DNA of 64,000 nt from NCBI GenBank assembly GCA_025358295.1, contig JANYJY010000009.1:99052-163051 (forward strand), given 5' to 3'. The notes under the pieces were generated by a model that did no database searches, was not told the origin of the DNA, and worked only from the letters and a program-made list of their open reading frames with translations. The stretch is from Gammaproteobacteria bacterium (GTDB lineage Bacteria > Pseudomonadota > Gammaproteobacteria > Steroidobacterales > Steroidobacteraceae). Positions within the stretch are counted from its first letter, which is position 1; the number at the start of each line of letters is the position of its first letter. The position numbers and the translations under genes were made by a program. Below are positions 24,700 to 34,600 of the stretch, one piece after another.

Positions 24700-26168
24700 G
24701 CGGGCCGCTGCCGGCCGAGCAATTCACGATACAGTGCATCGTACTGGACGATCTGGCGAGTCCACGAGAAATCCTGCGCCATGGCGTTTTGCATCAACCG
24801 CTTCCAGTTCTTCTGGGCTCCGAACCAATCGAGCGTGGTGCCGATGGCCCAGCGAACCGCGGCAACGTCGTAGTCATTGAAAACACAGCCCGTGCCGATG
24901 CCGCCGGCCGGATCGAAATGCCGCACGGAATCGGCCAGACCGCCGGTGTTGCGCACAATGGGTATGGTGCCGTAGCGCAGGCTGTACATCTGATTCAGAC
25001 CACAGGGCTCGTAGCGTGACGGCATGAGGAAAATATCGCTGCCCGCCTCGATCAAATGAGCCAGGGATTCATCGTATCCCGCGCGAAATGACACGCGGCC
25101 CGGAAAGCGCTGCGCCAGTCCTTCAAAAAACGCCACATATTGAGGCTCGCCGCTGCCCAGCACCATCAATGCAAAATCCCGCTCCTGCAGCAGCGCCGGC
25201 AGGGAATCGAACAAGAGATCGATGCCCTTCTGTTCCGCCAGGCGGGTCACCATGCCAATCAGCGGCCGCGACGGAGCTGCGTCGAGGCGGGCGGTCTCGC
25301 ACAGCAATTTCTTGTTGGACTGCTTGCCGCGCAAGTCCTTCGGGCCGAAGTGGGCCCTCAAGTGCGGATCATGCCGCGGATCCCATTCCCGGTAATCGAC
25401 GCCATTCAATATTCCCACCACCGGGTTGGAACGTGCCTGCAATACCCCTTGCATGCCCATGCCAAGCGGACCATTGCAGATTTCACTCGCATAGGTCGGG
25501 CTCACGGTGGTCACGAGATCGGCGTATCGAATGCCGGTTTTCAAGGAATTGATGAGACCGTACCTGAGGTCATCCCCATCCAGCCGCGTTTCGATGGAGT
25601 CCAGTCCCAAGTCGCCTGCGGCGGCGCTCGGCATAACGCCCTGATAGCCGATATTGTGAATGGTCAACACCGACCGCGACCCCGCGAACAATGGCTCCGC
25701 AGCGTAGATCGACTTCAGGTACAGCGGCAGAAAGCCCGTATGCCAGTCATTGCAATGGAATATGTCCGGCGCTGTCTCGAGGCGCCGGCAGCTCTCGAGC
25801 GTGGCACGCACAAAAAATATGAACCGCCGATGCTCATCCGGGTCGGACGTATACAGACCGGAGCGATCGTATAGGGCCGGGCAATCGATGAAATACATCG
25901 CAACGTCGGTGCCCGGAAACGTGCTCGTTTGCAGGGAATAACGGTATTCCGTGTGGCCGATTCTGAGCGGAATTTGTTGGACCCGGGCGACGGGCCGCAG
26001 CTCCGGATATGCTGCCCGCACAGCGGAGTACAGCGGCATGAAAGGGTATACCTCATGACCCAGCTGGCGCAGGTTCGGTACCAGTGCGCCCGCGACATCC
26101 GCGAGTCCGCCGGTTTTTGCGTACGGCAGGATCTCCGAACTCAAGACACATAACTTTAATGCCGCCAT
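24696..26168 (-). CDS. glgA: Glycogen synthase (ADP-glucose, GT5)
   Basis: Elongates glycogen from ADP-glucose. It has 490 residues. KTGGLADVAGALVPNL near residue 18 is the conserved ADP-glucose-binding signature. The C-terminal part has GMVTRLAEQKGIDL and the retaining-GT motif PSRYEPCGLNQMYSLRYGTIPIVRNTGGL. It is divergent to glgC with about 125 bases between the starts, which should hold both promoters. No glgB, glgP or glgX is present here. Confidence 0.96.
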   Translation of the reverse strand: MAALKLCVLSSEILPYAKTGGLADVAGALVPNLRQLGHEVYPFMPLYSAVRAAYPELRPVARVQQIPLRIGHTEYRYSLQTSTFPGTDVAMYFIDCPALYDRSGLYTSDPDEHRRFIFFVRATLESCRRLETAPDIFHCNDWHTGFLPLYLKSIYAAEPLFAGSRSVLTIHNIGYQGVMPSAAAGDLGLDSIETRLDGDDLRYGLINSLKTGIRYADLVTTVSPTYASEICNGPLGMGMQGVLQARSNPVVGILNGVDYREWDPRHDPHLRAHFGPKDLRGKQSNKKLLCETARLDAAPSRPLIGMVTRLAEQKGIDLLFDSLPALLQERDFALMVLGSGEPQYVAFFEGLAQRFPGRVSFRAGYDESLAHLIEAGSDIFLMPSRYEPCGLNQMYSLRYGTIPIVRNTGGLADSVRHFDPAGGIGTGCVFNDYDVAAVRWAIGTTLDWFGAQKNWKRLMQNAMAQDFSWTRQIVQYDALYRELLGRQRPA

Positions 26169-26293
26169 AATGACAGTTTAGCAAAGGCAAAAGCGACACC
26201 ACGACAAAACGTGCACGCCTTTGCCGAGTGTGGCAGGCTGGAGTTTCGATGGGGCGCGGATTCGATACTACTCGCGGAGAAGCCAGGATAAGT

Positions 26294-27568
26294 ATGCGTC
26301 ATGCTGCTCGTAATAACACCGGACGCTACGTCAGCCGACTGACCAGCGGCACTCTGGCGGTGGTGATGGCGGGAGGTCGCGGCGAGAGGCTTAAAGCACT
26401 CACCCAGCATCGCTGCAAGCCGGCGACTCCATTCGGCGGCAAATTCAGAATCATCGACTTCGTACTCTCGAATTGCGTCAATTCGGGCATCCGGCAAATC
26501 GCCGTGCTGACCCAGTACAAGGCGCAATCCCTGATCCAGCACATTCAGCGCGGCTGGAGCTATTTGCGCGGGGAGCTTGGCGAATTCGTCGAACTGATTC
26601 CCGCTCAGCAGCAGATCGGGGCGCACTGGTACCGGGGTACCGCCGATTCGGTCTATCAGAATCTGGATTTCATTCGATCGCACCATCCCACGCATGTGCT
26701 CATCCTGGCTGGCGACCATATCTACAAAATGGACTATGGCCCCATGATCGCCTACCACGAACAATGCGAGGCCGATATCACCGTCGGCGTGGTGGATGTG
26801 CCGCTGGAACGCGCCAATGAATTCGGCATCATGACTACGGACAACACGAATCGCATCACCAAATTTTCGGAAAAGCCGCAGAACCCCGATCCCATCATCG
26901 GGCAGGAAAATCTGGCACGCGCATCCATGGGTATTTATGTGATCGGCATGGAACGCCTGGAGAAAATGCTGACCGACGATGCGGCGAATGAATCGAGCAA
27001 TCACGACTTCGGCAAGAACATCATCCCGCCGGCCATCGGGCCCCTGCGGGTGTTCGCCTACCCCTTCCACGACGTCGAAACGCGCGCGCAGAACTACTGG
27101 CGCGACGTCGGCAATATCGATGCGCTGTACGAAGCCAACATGGAGCTGGTGTCGCTCAATCCGGAATTAAATATATACGATCACCAATGGCCCATTTGGA
27201 CCTACCAGGCTCAGCAGCCACCCGCGAAATTCGTCCTGGATGAAGAGGGCCGGCGTGGCATGGCCGTGAATTCCATGGTTGCCGGCGGCTGCATCATCTC
27301 CGGCGCCCATGTGAAGGAGTCGCTGCTATCGAATGACGTGCGCATCGAGGACAGCAGCAGCATCGAGAACTCGGTCCTGCTGCCGGGAGTAACCATCGGT
27401 CGCCGCTGCAAGATCACGCGCTGCATTCTCGATGAGAACTGCGTGATTCCGGACGGCACTCAGATTGGGCAGGATCACGTCGAGGATCAGAGGCGCTTCT
27501 ACGTAACCAAGCGTGGCGTGGTATTGGTGACCCAGGACATGCTGGGCGCACAGAAGCGCCAACAGTGA
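26294..27568 (+). CDS. glgC: Glucose-1-phosphate adenylyltransferase
   Basis: Makes ADP-glucose from ATP and glucose 1-phosphate, the committed step of bacterial glycogen synthesis. I chose ATG 26294 (424 aa) because AGGA sits five bases before it; an upstream frame start at 26228 has none. Features: AVVMAGGRGERLKALTQHRCKPATPFGGKFRIIDF at the N-terminus, WYRGTADSVYQN, LAGDHIYKMDYG, FSEKPQ and the left-handed beta-helix at the C-terminus (GCIISGAHVKESLLSNDV). Length matches E. coli GlgC (431). Confidence 0.96.
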   Translation: MRHAARNNTGRYVSRLTSGTLAVVMAGGRGERLKALTQHRCKPATPFGGKFRIIDFVLSNCVNSGIRQIAVLTQYKAQSLIQHIQRGWSYLRGELGEFVELIPAQQQIGAHWYRGTADSVYQNLDFIRSHHPTHVLILAGDHIYKMDYGPMIAYHEQCEADITVGVVDVPLERANEFGIMTTDNTNRITKFSEKPQNPDPIIGQENLARASMGIYVIGMERLEKMLTDDAANESSNHDFGKNIIPPAIGPLRVFAYPFHDVETRAQNYWRDVGNIDALYEANMELVSLNPELNIYDHQWPIWTYQAQQPPAKFVLDEEGRRGMAVNSMVAGGCIISGAHVKESLLSNDVRIEDSSSIENSVLLPGVTIGRRCKITRCILDENCVIPDGTQIGQDHVEDQRRFYVTKRGVVLVTQDMLGAQKRQQ

Positions 27569-27573
27569 CGGGG

Positions 27574-28659
27574 TCAGGCAGGCCCTTCACGTAGCTTCAG
27601 GCCGGACCATGCGTCGATGACGCTGCGCGCCCCGATGCCCAGCATATCCGACTCGCCGGCCACCTGACCGCACAAAACCGTCACCTCCGCTCCGGCCGTG
27701 CCCCAGGGCCGATACAGCGATGGCAGCGCCTTGCCGAATAGCACCACCATCGGACACCCGACTGCAGCGGCGGCATGGGCCGGCCCCGAATCCACGGTGA
27801 TCAGACCGACGCCGCGCGCCAGCAATGCCACCAATCGCGGGATCGGTAGATCATCGGCAACATTGTGCACGCCTGCGATAGCCGCGAGCGCGGCAACTTC
27901 CTGGTTCAGCATGTACTCAGGGCTTGTGCCCAGCAATACGATGGCATGGCCGGGGTGTTGCAGCCGTACATGGCGCAGCACCTCGGCCCAGCGTTCGTTG
28001 GGCCAGTATTTATGATTGACCGCCATGCGGCGTAGGCCGCGCCGCATGGTGCGCTTGTTGCCGATCTGAATCAGAATCAAGGGACAGGCGGCGAGATCCC
28101 GTGCCCGCAACCAGGCATCGAGGTCGGCCTGTTGCGCCTCGCTCACGTGGAGATAGCACCCAGGCGCAACCGCGGCGAGCAGGGCGTCTCCCGTCACTGT
28201 GGAATTCGCCGCCACACCGGCAGCAGGCATGATTTGTGCGAGACGTCGCCACTGCTCGGTCGCGTGCTCACCCGGCAGTAAGGGATAATCCTTTACATCC
28301 ACGGTGTACGCCGCCGGGATGCCGGCGCGCGCCAGCAATGGCCGCGCTGCATCGCTGCCGTCGCAGAACCACGTCGGACCCACACCGCGGGCCCTCAGCA
28401 GACCGACGACTCGCCGCTGATCCGCGCTGAGCCAGTACGGAGTCTTGCGGCTTCGTACGCTCCATATCTCACCCACCCCAGGCTGTCCACGCAGCAGCGG
28501 TTCGCTCCAAGGTCCCGAGGTCACGATATCCACGGGCGAGCGGAACTGGGTATGCAGCACGCGGATCAACGCCGTCAACAGCACCATGTCGCCGAAGGCA
28601 CCGCATCTCACGGCCAGCGGGCGGTGCGATCCTGCGCTCGAGGAAAAACTGGGCGACAC
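27574..28659 (-). CDS. GT9 heptosyltransferase-family glycosyltransferase
   Basis: A 361-residue protein starting at GTG 28659, chosen because GGAG lies five bases upstream and the family N-terminus follows at once (AVRCGAFGDMVLLTALIRVL). The C-terminal nucleotide-sugar part has LLGTSPEYMLNQEV, LPIPRLVALLARGVGLITVDSGPAHAAAAVGCPMVVLFG. GT9 enzymes usually add heptose to the LPS inner core. Convergent with glgC by five bases; divergent from the next cupin gene. Confidence 0.85.
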   Translation of the reverse strand: MSPSFSSSAGSHRPLAVRCGAFGDMVLLTALIRVLHTQFRSPVDIVTSGPWSEPLLRGQPGVGEIWSVRSRKTPYWLSADQRRVVGLLRARGVGPTWFCDGSDAARPLLARAGIPAAYTVDVKDYPLLPGEHATEQWRRLAQIMPAAGVAANSTVTGDALLAAVAPGCYLHVSEAQQADLDAWLRARDLAACPLILIQIGNKRTMRRGLRRMAVNHKYWPNERWAEVLRHVRLQHPGHAIVLLGTSPEYMLNQEVAALAAIAGVHNVADDLPIPRLVALLARGVGLITVDSGPAHAAAAVGCPMVVLFGKALPSLYRPWGTAGAEVTVLCGQVAGESDMLGIGARSVIDAWSGLKLREGPA

Positions 28660-28722
28660 GAACTCTCCGATCCGCAGGAATGCCGGCGCCAGTATAATTG
28701 ATCCCGATATCAAGGAGGCAGC

Positions 28723-29310
28723 GTGGCAATCGCCGTGAGCATCGCCGAGCGGATCCAACGATTGTTGCTGTCGCTGCGCCAGCCGTCGCTGGCGCCATTT
28801 TTGGCGGAGTGGCCGCAAACACACCGGCATCGCGCCGTTGTGGCGGGCGATCTTCCGGTGCTGCGCTGGCTTGGCACAATGGCCTGCGACTCAGCCGCGT
28901 TCGGCGCCGACCTGGTGACCGCCGTCGCCGACGCCGCGCCTTCGTTGGCCTGGCGGCAAACCTATACGGCGAAGGAGCTCGGCTGCGCCTTCATCGACAA
29001 TTACGGATACAGCGAAATTGTCGGCACCAACGGTCCCTTGGTGAGCGAGCGGCTGGCCTGCGGCTTTTTGATTTTGGGTCCGTCCACCCACTATCCTCGC
29101 CACCATCACGAGGCCCAAGAAATATATATACCCCTGAGCGGCACGGCGGGGTGGCAACAAGGAGCGGAGGAATGGCGTGACTGCACGCCGGGCACTGTGA
29201 TTTATCACGCCGTCAACGAACCACACAGTATGCGAACCGGCGCAAGTCCCTTGCTCGCACTCTATCTGTGGCGCGGCGCGGACCTCGCGCAAAATGCACG
29301 GCTTGGATAG
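28723..29310 (+). CDS. DMSP-lyase-family cupin (DddL/DddQ-like)
   Basis: A 195-residue protein from GTG 28723 with AAGGAGG four bases upstream. The C-terminal half is a cupin of the dimethylsulfoniopropionate lyase family: YGYSEIVGTNGPLVSERLACGFLILGPSTHYP then HHHEAQEIYIPLSG, with candidate metal/active-site residues H127, H129, E133, Y135 and H162 (the last in HAVNEPHSM). In DddQ/DddL the equivalent His, His, Tyr and His are needed to cleave DMSP to dimethyl sulfide and acrylate. DMSP activity in this organism is unproven, and a DMSP-lyase-like cupin with another substrate is likely for a non-marine host. Confidence 0.72.
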   Translation: MAIAVSIAERIQRLLLSLRQPSLAPFLAEWPQTHRHRAVVAGDLPVLRWLGTMACDSAAFGADLVTAVADAAPSLAWRQTYTAKELGCAFIDNYGYSEIVGTNGPLVSERLACGFLILGPSTHYPRHHHEAQEIYIPLSGTAGWQQGAEEWRDCTPGTVIYHAVNEPHSMRTGASPLLALYLWRGADLAQNARLG

Positions 29311-29319
29311 AATCACTCG

Positions 29320-31110
29320 ATGACAGTGCACTCACGACGCATGCGGCCTTCGGTGACCTGTTCACTACTGCTTGCAGGGTTGTCGTTGGGACAGCACGGG
29401 CATGCCGGCGAATTCAACGCGCCCCGCGGCGACCGTTCCAGTGGCTGGCTGCCGCAGTCACGCTCGGAAGTCTTGGCGCGAAATGGAATCGTTGCGACCA
29501 GCCAGCCGCTCGCAGCCCAGGCGGGCCTGCAAGTATTGAAGAACGGCGGCAATGCCATCGACGCCGCCGTGGCAACCGCGGCCGTCATGAACGTCGTCGA
29601 ACCCGGCAGCGCCGGCATCGGCGGCGATGTCTTCGTCATCGCCTGGCTGGCGAAAGAGAAGCAGCTGGTGGCCTTGAACGGCAGCGGGCGAGCGCCTTCC
29701 GGCGCCACGCCGCAACACCTTGCGCAACGCGGTTTCCAGAACAAGATGCCGGAGCACGGCATCGATTCAGCCACCGTCCCGGGCGCAGTGGATGCCTGGG
29801 ATGTGCTGCTCAAGCGCGCCGGAACACTGAGCTTTCGCGAGCTGTTGCAGCCGGCCGCGGATCTCGCCGAGCAAGGATTCGGCGTCAGCGAACGCATCCG
29901 TAACGACTGGAAAGACGGGGCGGAAGTGCTCAGCGCGGATCCCGATTCCATCAAGACCTATCTCATCGACGGCAAGCCGCCGGCCACTTACAGCGTATTT
30001 CGCAATCCGGATCTTGCCCACGCGTTTCACGTCCTTCAGGCGCAGGGCCGCGATGCCTTCTACAAAGGCGAAATCGCATCGGCCATATTGGCCAAATCGC
30101 AGGCGCTCGGCGGAACCTTCACGGCAGAAGATCTCGCCGGGACCCGGGCTAACTGGGTAGCGCCGCTCAGCACGAACTATCACGGCTACGATGTGTTCGA
30201 GTTTCCGCCCAACACTCAAGGGTTCGCCGTCCTGGAAATGCTGAACATTCTCGAGGTCTGCGCGCCCAAGCTCGGCGTCAATCTCGCCGCGCTCGGGCCG
30301 CGGTCGGCGCTCTACTGGCATGTCTTGATCGAGGCCAAGAAGCTGGCCTATGCCGATTTGTACGCCTACAACGGCGATCCTCAATTCACCCAGATCCCCG
30401 TGCCGCGGCTCATTTCAAAAACCTATGCCGCCGAACAGTGCCGTCGAATCGACCTGCACAAGGCAAGTACGCCGGCGGCCATGGGCGATCCGGTTGGCGG
30501 CACCGTGTACCTGGTCACCGCCGATCGTTGGGGCAATATGGTGTCGTTCATCTACAGCGTCTACGACACATTCGGCTCGGGAGTCACAGTGCCGGGCTAC
30601 GGCTTCGTACTGAACGATCGCGGCGCGCTGTTTTCACTGAGCCCACACAGCCCAAACCTGATCGCACCCGGGAAACGGCCGTTTCATACGCTGCTGCCGG
30701 GGTTCGTCATGAAGGACGGGCAGCCGCTCATGGCGTTCGGTCTCATGGGTGGCGGACAACAGGCCCAAGGACACGCCCAAGTGCTGATCAACATGATTGA
30801 TCTGGGCGCCAATGTCCAAGCCGCAAGTGATGCGGCCCGCTTCGCCCATGCTCAAGCGACCAATACCCTGCAACTGGAATCGAATCTTTACTCCCTGCTG
30901 GGATTGAAGCTGCAAGCGCTGGGTCACCAGGTGGAGTCCGCCAACGGCGAGGACATGGGCGGTTACCAAGCCGTGTGGTTCACGCCGGGAGCGCAATCGC
31001 CGCCGGCGGCCAAGTCCGTGCCACACGGCGTCGCGTCCCCGGAACCCATCGACGGGGTGTATCGTGGCGCATCGGATCATCGCAAGGATGGACAAGCGGT
31101 CGGCTGGTAG
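29320..31110 (+). CDS. Gamma-glutamyltransferase-family protein (Ntn hydrolase)
   Basis: A 596-residue exported enzyme with a signal peptide (residues 8-29). Family features are RNGIVATSQPLAAQAGLQVLKNGGNAIDAAVATA, SAGIGGDVFVIAW and NGSGRAPSGAT in the large subunit. The autocleavage region is GDPVGGTVYLVTADRWGN, with the nucleophile candidate T395 (codon 30502-30504). Standard enzymes have T-T-H-x-S-V-V at this point, here T-V-Y-L-V, so the second Thr and the His are missing. The C-terminal PGKRPFHTLLPGFV and LMGGGQQAQGHAQVL are typical. Annotated gamma-glutamyltranspeptidase, but substrate range may differ. Confidence 0.85.
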   Translation: MTVHSRRMRPSVTCSLLLAGLSLGQHGHAGEFNAPRGDRSSGWLPQSRSEVLARNGIVATSQPLAAQAGLQVLKNGGNAIDAAVATAAVMNVVEPGSAGIGGDVFVIAWLAKEKQLVALNGSGRAPSGATPQHLAQRGFQNKMPEHGIDSATVPGAVDAWDVLLKRAGTLSFRELLQPAADLAEQGFGVSERIRNDWKDGAEVLSADPDSIKTYLIDGKPPATYSVFRNPDLAHAFHVLQAQGRDAFYKGEIASAILAKSQALGGTFTAEDLAGTRANWVAPLSTNYHGYDVFEFPPNTQGFAVLEMLNILEVCAPKLGVNLAALGPRSALYWHVLIEAKKLAYADLYAYNGDPQFTQIPVPRLISKTYAAEQCRRIDLHKASTPAAMGDPVGGTVYLVTADRWGNMVSFIYSVYDTFGSGVTVPGYGFVLNDRGALFSLSPHSPNLIAPGKRPFHTLLPGFVMKDGQPLMAFGLMGGGQQAQGHAQVLINMIDLGANVQAASDAARFAHAQATNTLQLESNLYSLLGLKLQALGHQVESANGEDMGGYQAVWFTPGAQSPPAAKSVPHGVASPEPIDGVYRGASDHRKDGQAVGW

Positions 31111-31139
31111 TCGTTGGCCCGATCATAAGGGGAGTCGGT

Positions 31140-31598
31140 ATGAAAATATTCATCATTGCGGCATCGGTGGTCCTGCTCGCGCTCACCGCGGCAGGAGCCC
31201 CATCCTCGGCCTCTGCAGCCGACAGGCAATCGCCGCTCGGCCTGTGGAAAACCGTCGATGACAAGACCGGACAGCCGCGCGCCCTGGTGCGAATTTACCT
31301 GCAGGATGGAAAATACTTCGGACGAATCGAACTGAGTTTCACGCCCGGCGCTGAGACTCGCCTGTGCTTGGTGTGCACCGATGACCGCAAGAACCACCCC
31401 ATTATCGGATTGGTGATCGTGCGCAATATGACATTGCGGGACGGCGAATACGGCGGCGGCGACATTCTCGACCCCGACAGCGGCTCGGTGTATCGCTGCA
31501 AGTTTCATTTGGAGCAGGACGGGACACGACTGGTGGTGCGCGGCTACATCGGCATAGCGCTGCTCGGCAGATCACAGACCTGGCAGCGGCAAGATTGA
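31140..31598 (+). CDS. DUF2147 exported protein
   Basis: A 152-residue protein with a signal peptide (residues 1-29, ending ASA/AD) at ATG 31140. The DUF2147 domain reads SPLGLWKTVDDKTGQPRALVRIY, GKYFGRIELSF, CLVCTDDRKNHPIIGLVI, GGGDILDPDSGSVYRCKFHL and RGYIGIALLGRSQTWQR. The pair CLVC suggests a disulfide. Function unknown; found in periplasm or outer membrane of many Proteobacteria. It follows the gamma-glutamyltransferase by 29 bases and may share its transcript. Confidence 0.9.
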   Translation: MKIFIIAASVVLLALTAAGAPSSASAADRQSPLGLWKTVDDKTGQPRALVRIYLQDGKYFGRIELSFTPGAETRLCLVCTDDRKNHPIIGLVIVRNMTLRDGEYGGGDILDPDSGSVYRCKFHLEQDGTRLVVRGYIGIALLGRSQTWQRQD

Positions 31599-31614
31599 AG
31601 GCTCGAGCCGCCGG

Positions 31615-34600
31615 CTAGAACTTACCGATGGTATTGACAAAAAATCCGTGGCTGCGGTAGCTCAGGTCGGTCAAATTGTCGGCATAGTTCGTGAAATTGT
31701 AACCCACACCGATTTTCACGTGATCGCCGATATGCCGATACAGACCGACCAGGCAGCCCGTGCGACGATCGTCGGTCTCGCGCAGCGCGAGTCGGCGCAA
31801 TTCCACCATTCCATCCCATTTCCGCGGCAAGAGGAAATCGCCGCGTGCAATCCATAGCTGCGCCTGGCTCGAGTACCAAGGACTTCCCGCCACGGTCGAT
31901 TTGAGATCGCCCGTGCGGATCGCATACTTTGCGCCGACCGCAAACCAGCTCGTCGCTTGATACGTGCTATCAATGTCGAACACCCGGCTCTGCTGCGCGT
32001 AGGCGAGAACATTGCCGGGAGCATTGATTTGGGCGACCGACGGCTGATCGTCCAGAACCGTGACTTTAAAAAGAGTATTCCAGCGATCATTGCGCACCGG
32101 GCGCCATGCCGCCCCCAGCACGATCTCGTGGTAGGCAGCCAGCAGCGTGGAATCGGTGGCCCCATCGGTTTGCGACCAATTGAGCTTGCCGAAGACCCGC
32201 CAGTCGGCGGCGATTTGATATGTCAGGCTGTTGCGCGTGAGCTTGGTCCGGGATGCACCGGTGACTGAGGAATTGTTCTCGCGCCATTCCAGAGCGCCGC
32301 TATATTTGATCTTGTCGCGCGTGTAACTCAGGCTTCCTGTTATTGCCCGCAGCGCCAGATCACCCGCGAGCGGATCGGAAATCGTGCCACGTTCGAATTT
32401 GAGTCCGTAGGTCCAATGCTTATTCGGCGCAAAGTCGACGCCGTAAGCACGCGTCAGGCGGTCGATGCCGGTGCCCGTCGTCAGGCGCTCTTCGCCATAG
32501 ACGCTGGTGGCGTCGCTGTAGCGATACCGCGTGCCCGTCGTCAGCATGCCCGCGCGGCCGACATTCAGCGCGTCGGGTTGATCGGCCGCGAGGGTATAGT
32601 TCAAATACACGTTGCTGCGATCGTCGATGCGATAGTCCGTGGCGGCCTTTGCGCCGAACCCCAAACTTCCGTCCGAGCCCTCGGCGCCCAGGCGCAGTGC
32701 ATCCGTGACCTGGTAGCTGCCCCCCAGACCCGCTCGATCGTTATCCGGGCGCGTCTGTGTGTGCTCCACCGTGTCCTGCACAAAACCGTAGACATCCCAG
32801 GCCGGCGGCTTCACGGCCGGAGCAGCGGCCCCCGGAGTCGATGCTACGAGGGACGCGCCCGCCACCGGCGCCACGGTTCCCGCGGCCGGCTGGTAACCCA
32901 GTGTGACGGCGCCATCCATGCGCCGGCCATTCTGCGACAGAATGGCGCTGGCATTCGGCACGGCGTTTACCCGGTCATCGACGCGTACGCCCACGGCGAT
33001 GCGCCAATGTTCATCAAGCTTGTGTTCGACACCCAACTCGCCGCTGCGCAGGGTCTGTGCCGAGGAATCCGTGCTGTCGAATTTGCCGGCCACCTGAGTC
33101 GATGAGGTAATCGGCACATTCACCGCGCCGCCGTCCTGATGCACGCCGACGCCGGGCGTCAGTTGTCCGGGTCCGGAGAAATTTGCGGCTCGATCTTGGT
33201 GGTACAGAGTGGCGCGTCCCTTCATGGAATCGGTAACTTCAGCTAGGTCTACGGCCGCCTCGATGCGCTCCGCGTTCGCCGGGCCGCCGGCCGTGGACGA
33301 CGAATTGAAGGACAATCCTCCGGTGATCGAAGTCAGCGCGGTACTGCCGCTGCCGTCGGAGTGTGCGTACTCGGACTTGATATAGGTGCCGGGCTTATAG
33401 CGCAATGTCCCATCGATGCCACGCAGGTCCTGTTCCTGTCCAGGGTCGCCCTGGTGGTAGCCCGATAATCCCAATTGAACATGCTCGCCGAACCATTCGC
33501 TCGCATGTCCGCCCAAGGCCAGCGTGCTCGGGTTGGAGAAATCAGGTACGTACTCGTAAGTCGCCACGAGATACACCGAATCGCCGTCCAAGCCGCCGCT
33601 GTGCACCACCGTGGCGGAATTCGCGGTCGCCGGCAATGGGTTGCGCAGCAATATGCGCCCCTGCAGATAATTGATGTCGTAGTCCTGCGCCGGGACCAGC
33701 GGCGTCACTGCCAGTACGATTCCCGAGTCCCGGTCACGCACCTGCATCCACACTTGCTCGGAACCGACGGAGATATCCTGATTCTGCAAGTAGTACAGCG
33801 AGCCGCCGGTGCCGCGGAATTCCTGCCTCGATTCGAGTGTGCCCGGATCGGCCCAAAACGCATCGACGGCGCGGGTTTTCTCGCCGAGCGCCGTCGTCTC
33901 GGGCGATCGGTAGCGGACATTCAAGCCATATAGAGTGCGCGAATACTGGATGAAATCCGTGCCCGTGAGATGAGTCTGAAAATCTCCCCACAGCACCGAA
34001 CTATCGCCCTTCTCCAACCGCACGAAGAACTTGCCCGACGTGGGCGCATCCTGCACCGTCGTGCTGTCATCGCCGTACACCGGATAGTATCGATTCGGAT
34101 CGATACGCCGGAGCAGATCCTGCGGATCCTTTCTCGCAAAATTGCTGAACAAATCCTTCACGGGCTGTTCCTGAGTATCGGCGGCGGCCGTCAGCAGCCA
34201 CTGACCTTTGACCATGCCCTTGTAGTAGAACGCCAGTTGACCGTTCACGAAATCGCGGCGCGTCTGAGCCGGGGATTGACCACTCACCAATTCGATCGGA
34301 CCAATGCTGCTGCGCGCACCGGCGGTGATATCGGCCATCGCCACAAAGAATGTATCGTCGGTCGCGATGGTCAGATTGCGCGTGAAATCCAATCCCTCGC
34401 CGCGATCATTTTGAATTTTGATGTTCACCTGTTGCGGACCGCCAGGCAGAATCTGACGCGCAACGAAATGTCGATCGGCATCGACCGGGATGGGGATACC
34501 CTGCACCAGCACCGTGTCGCCTGCCGGCACGTTGCTGCCGCTCACGGTAACAGCGCCGCCGGTCATCGGAATATTGTGCAGCACCAAGGTGTTCTCGCCG

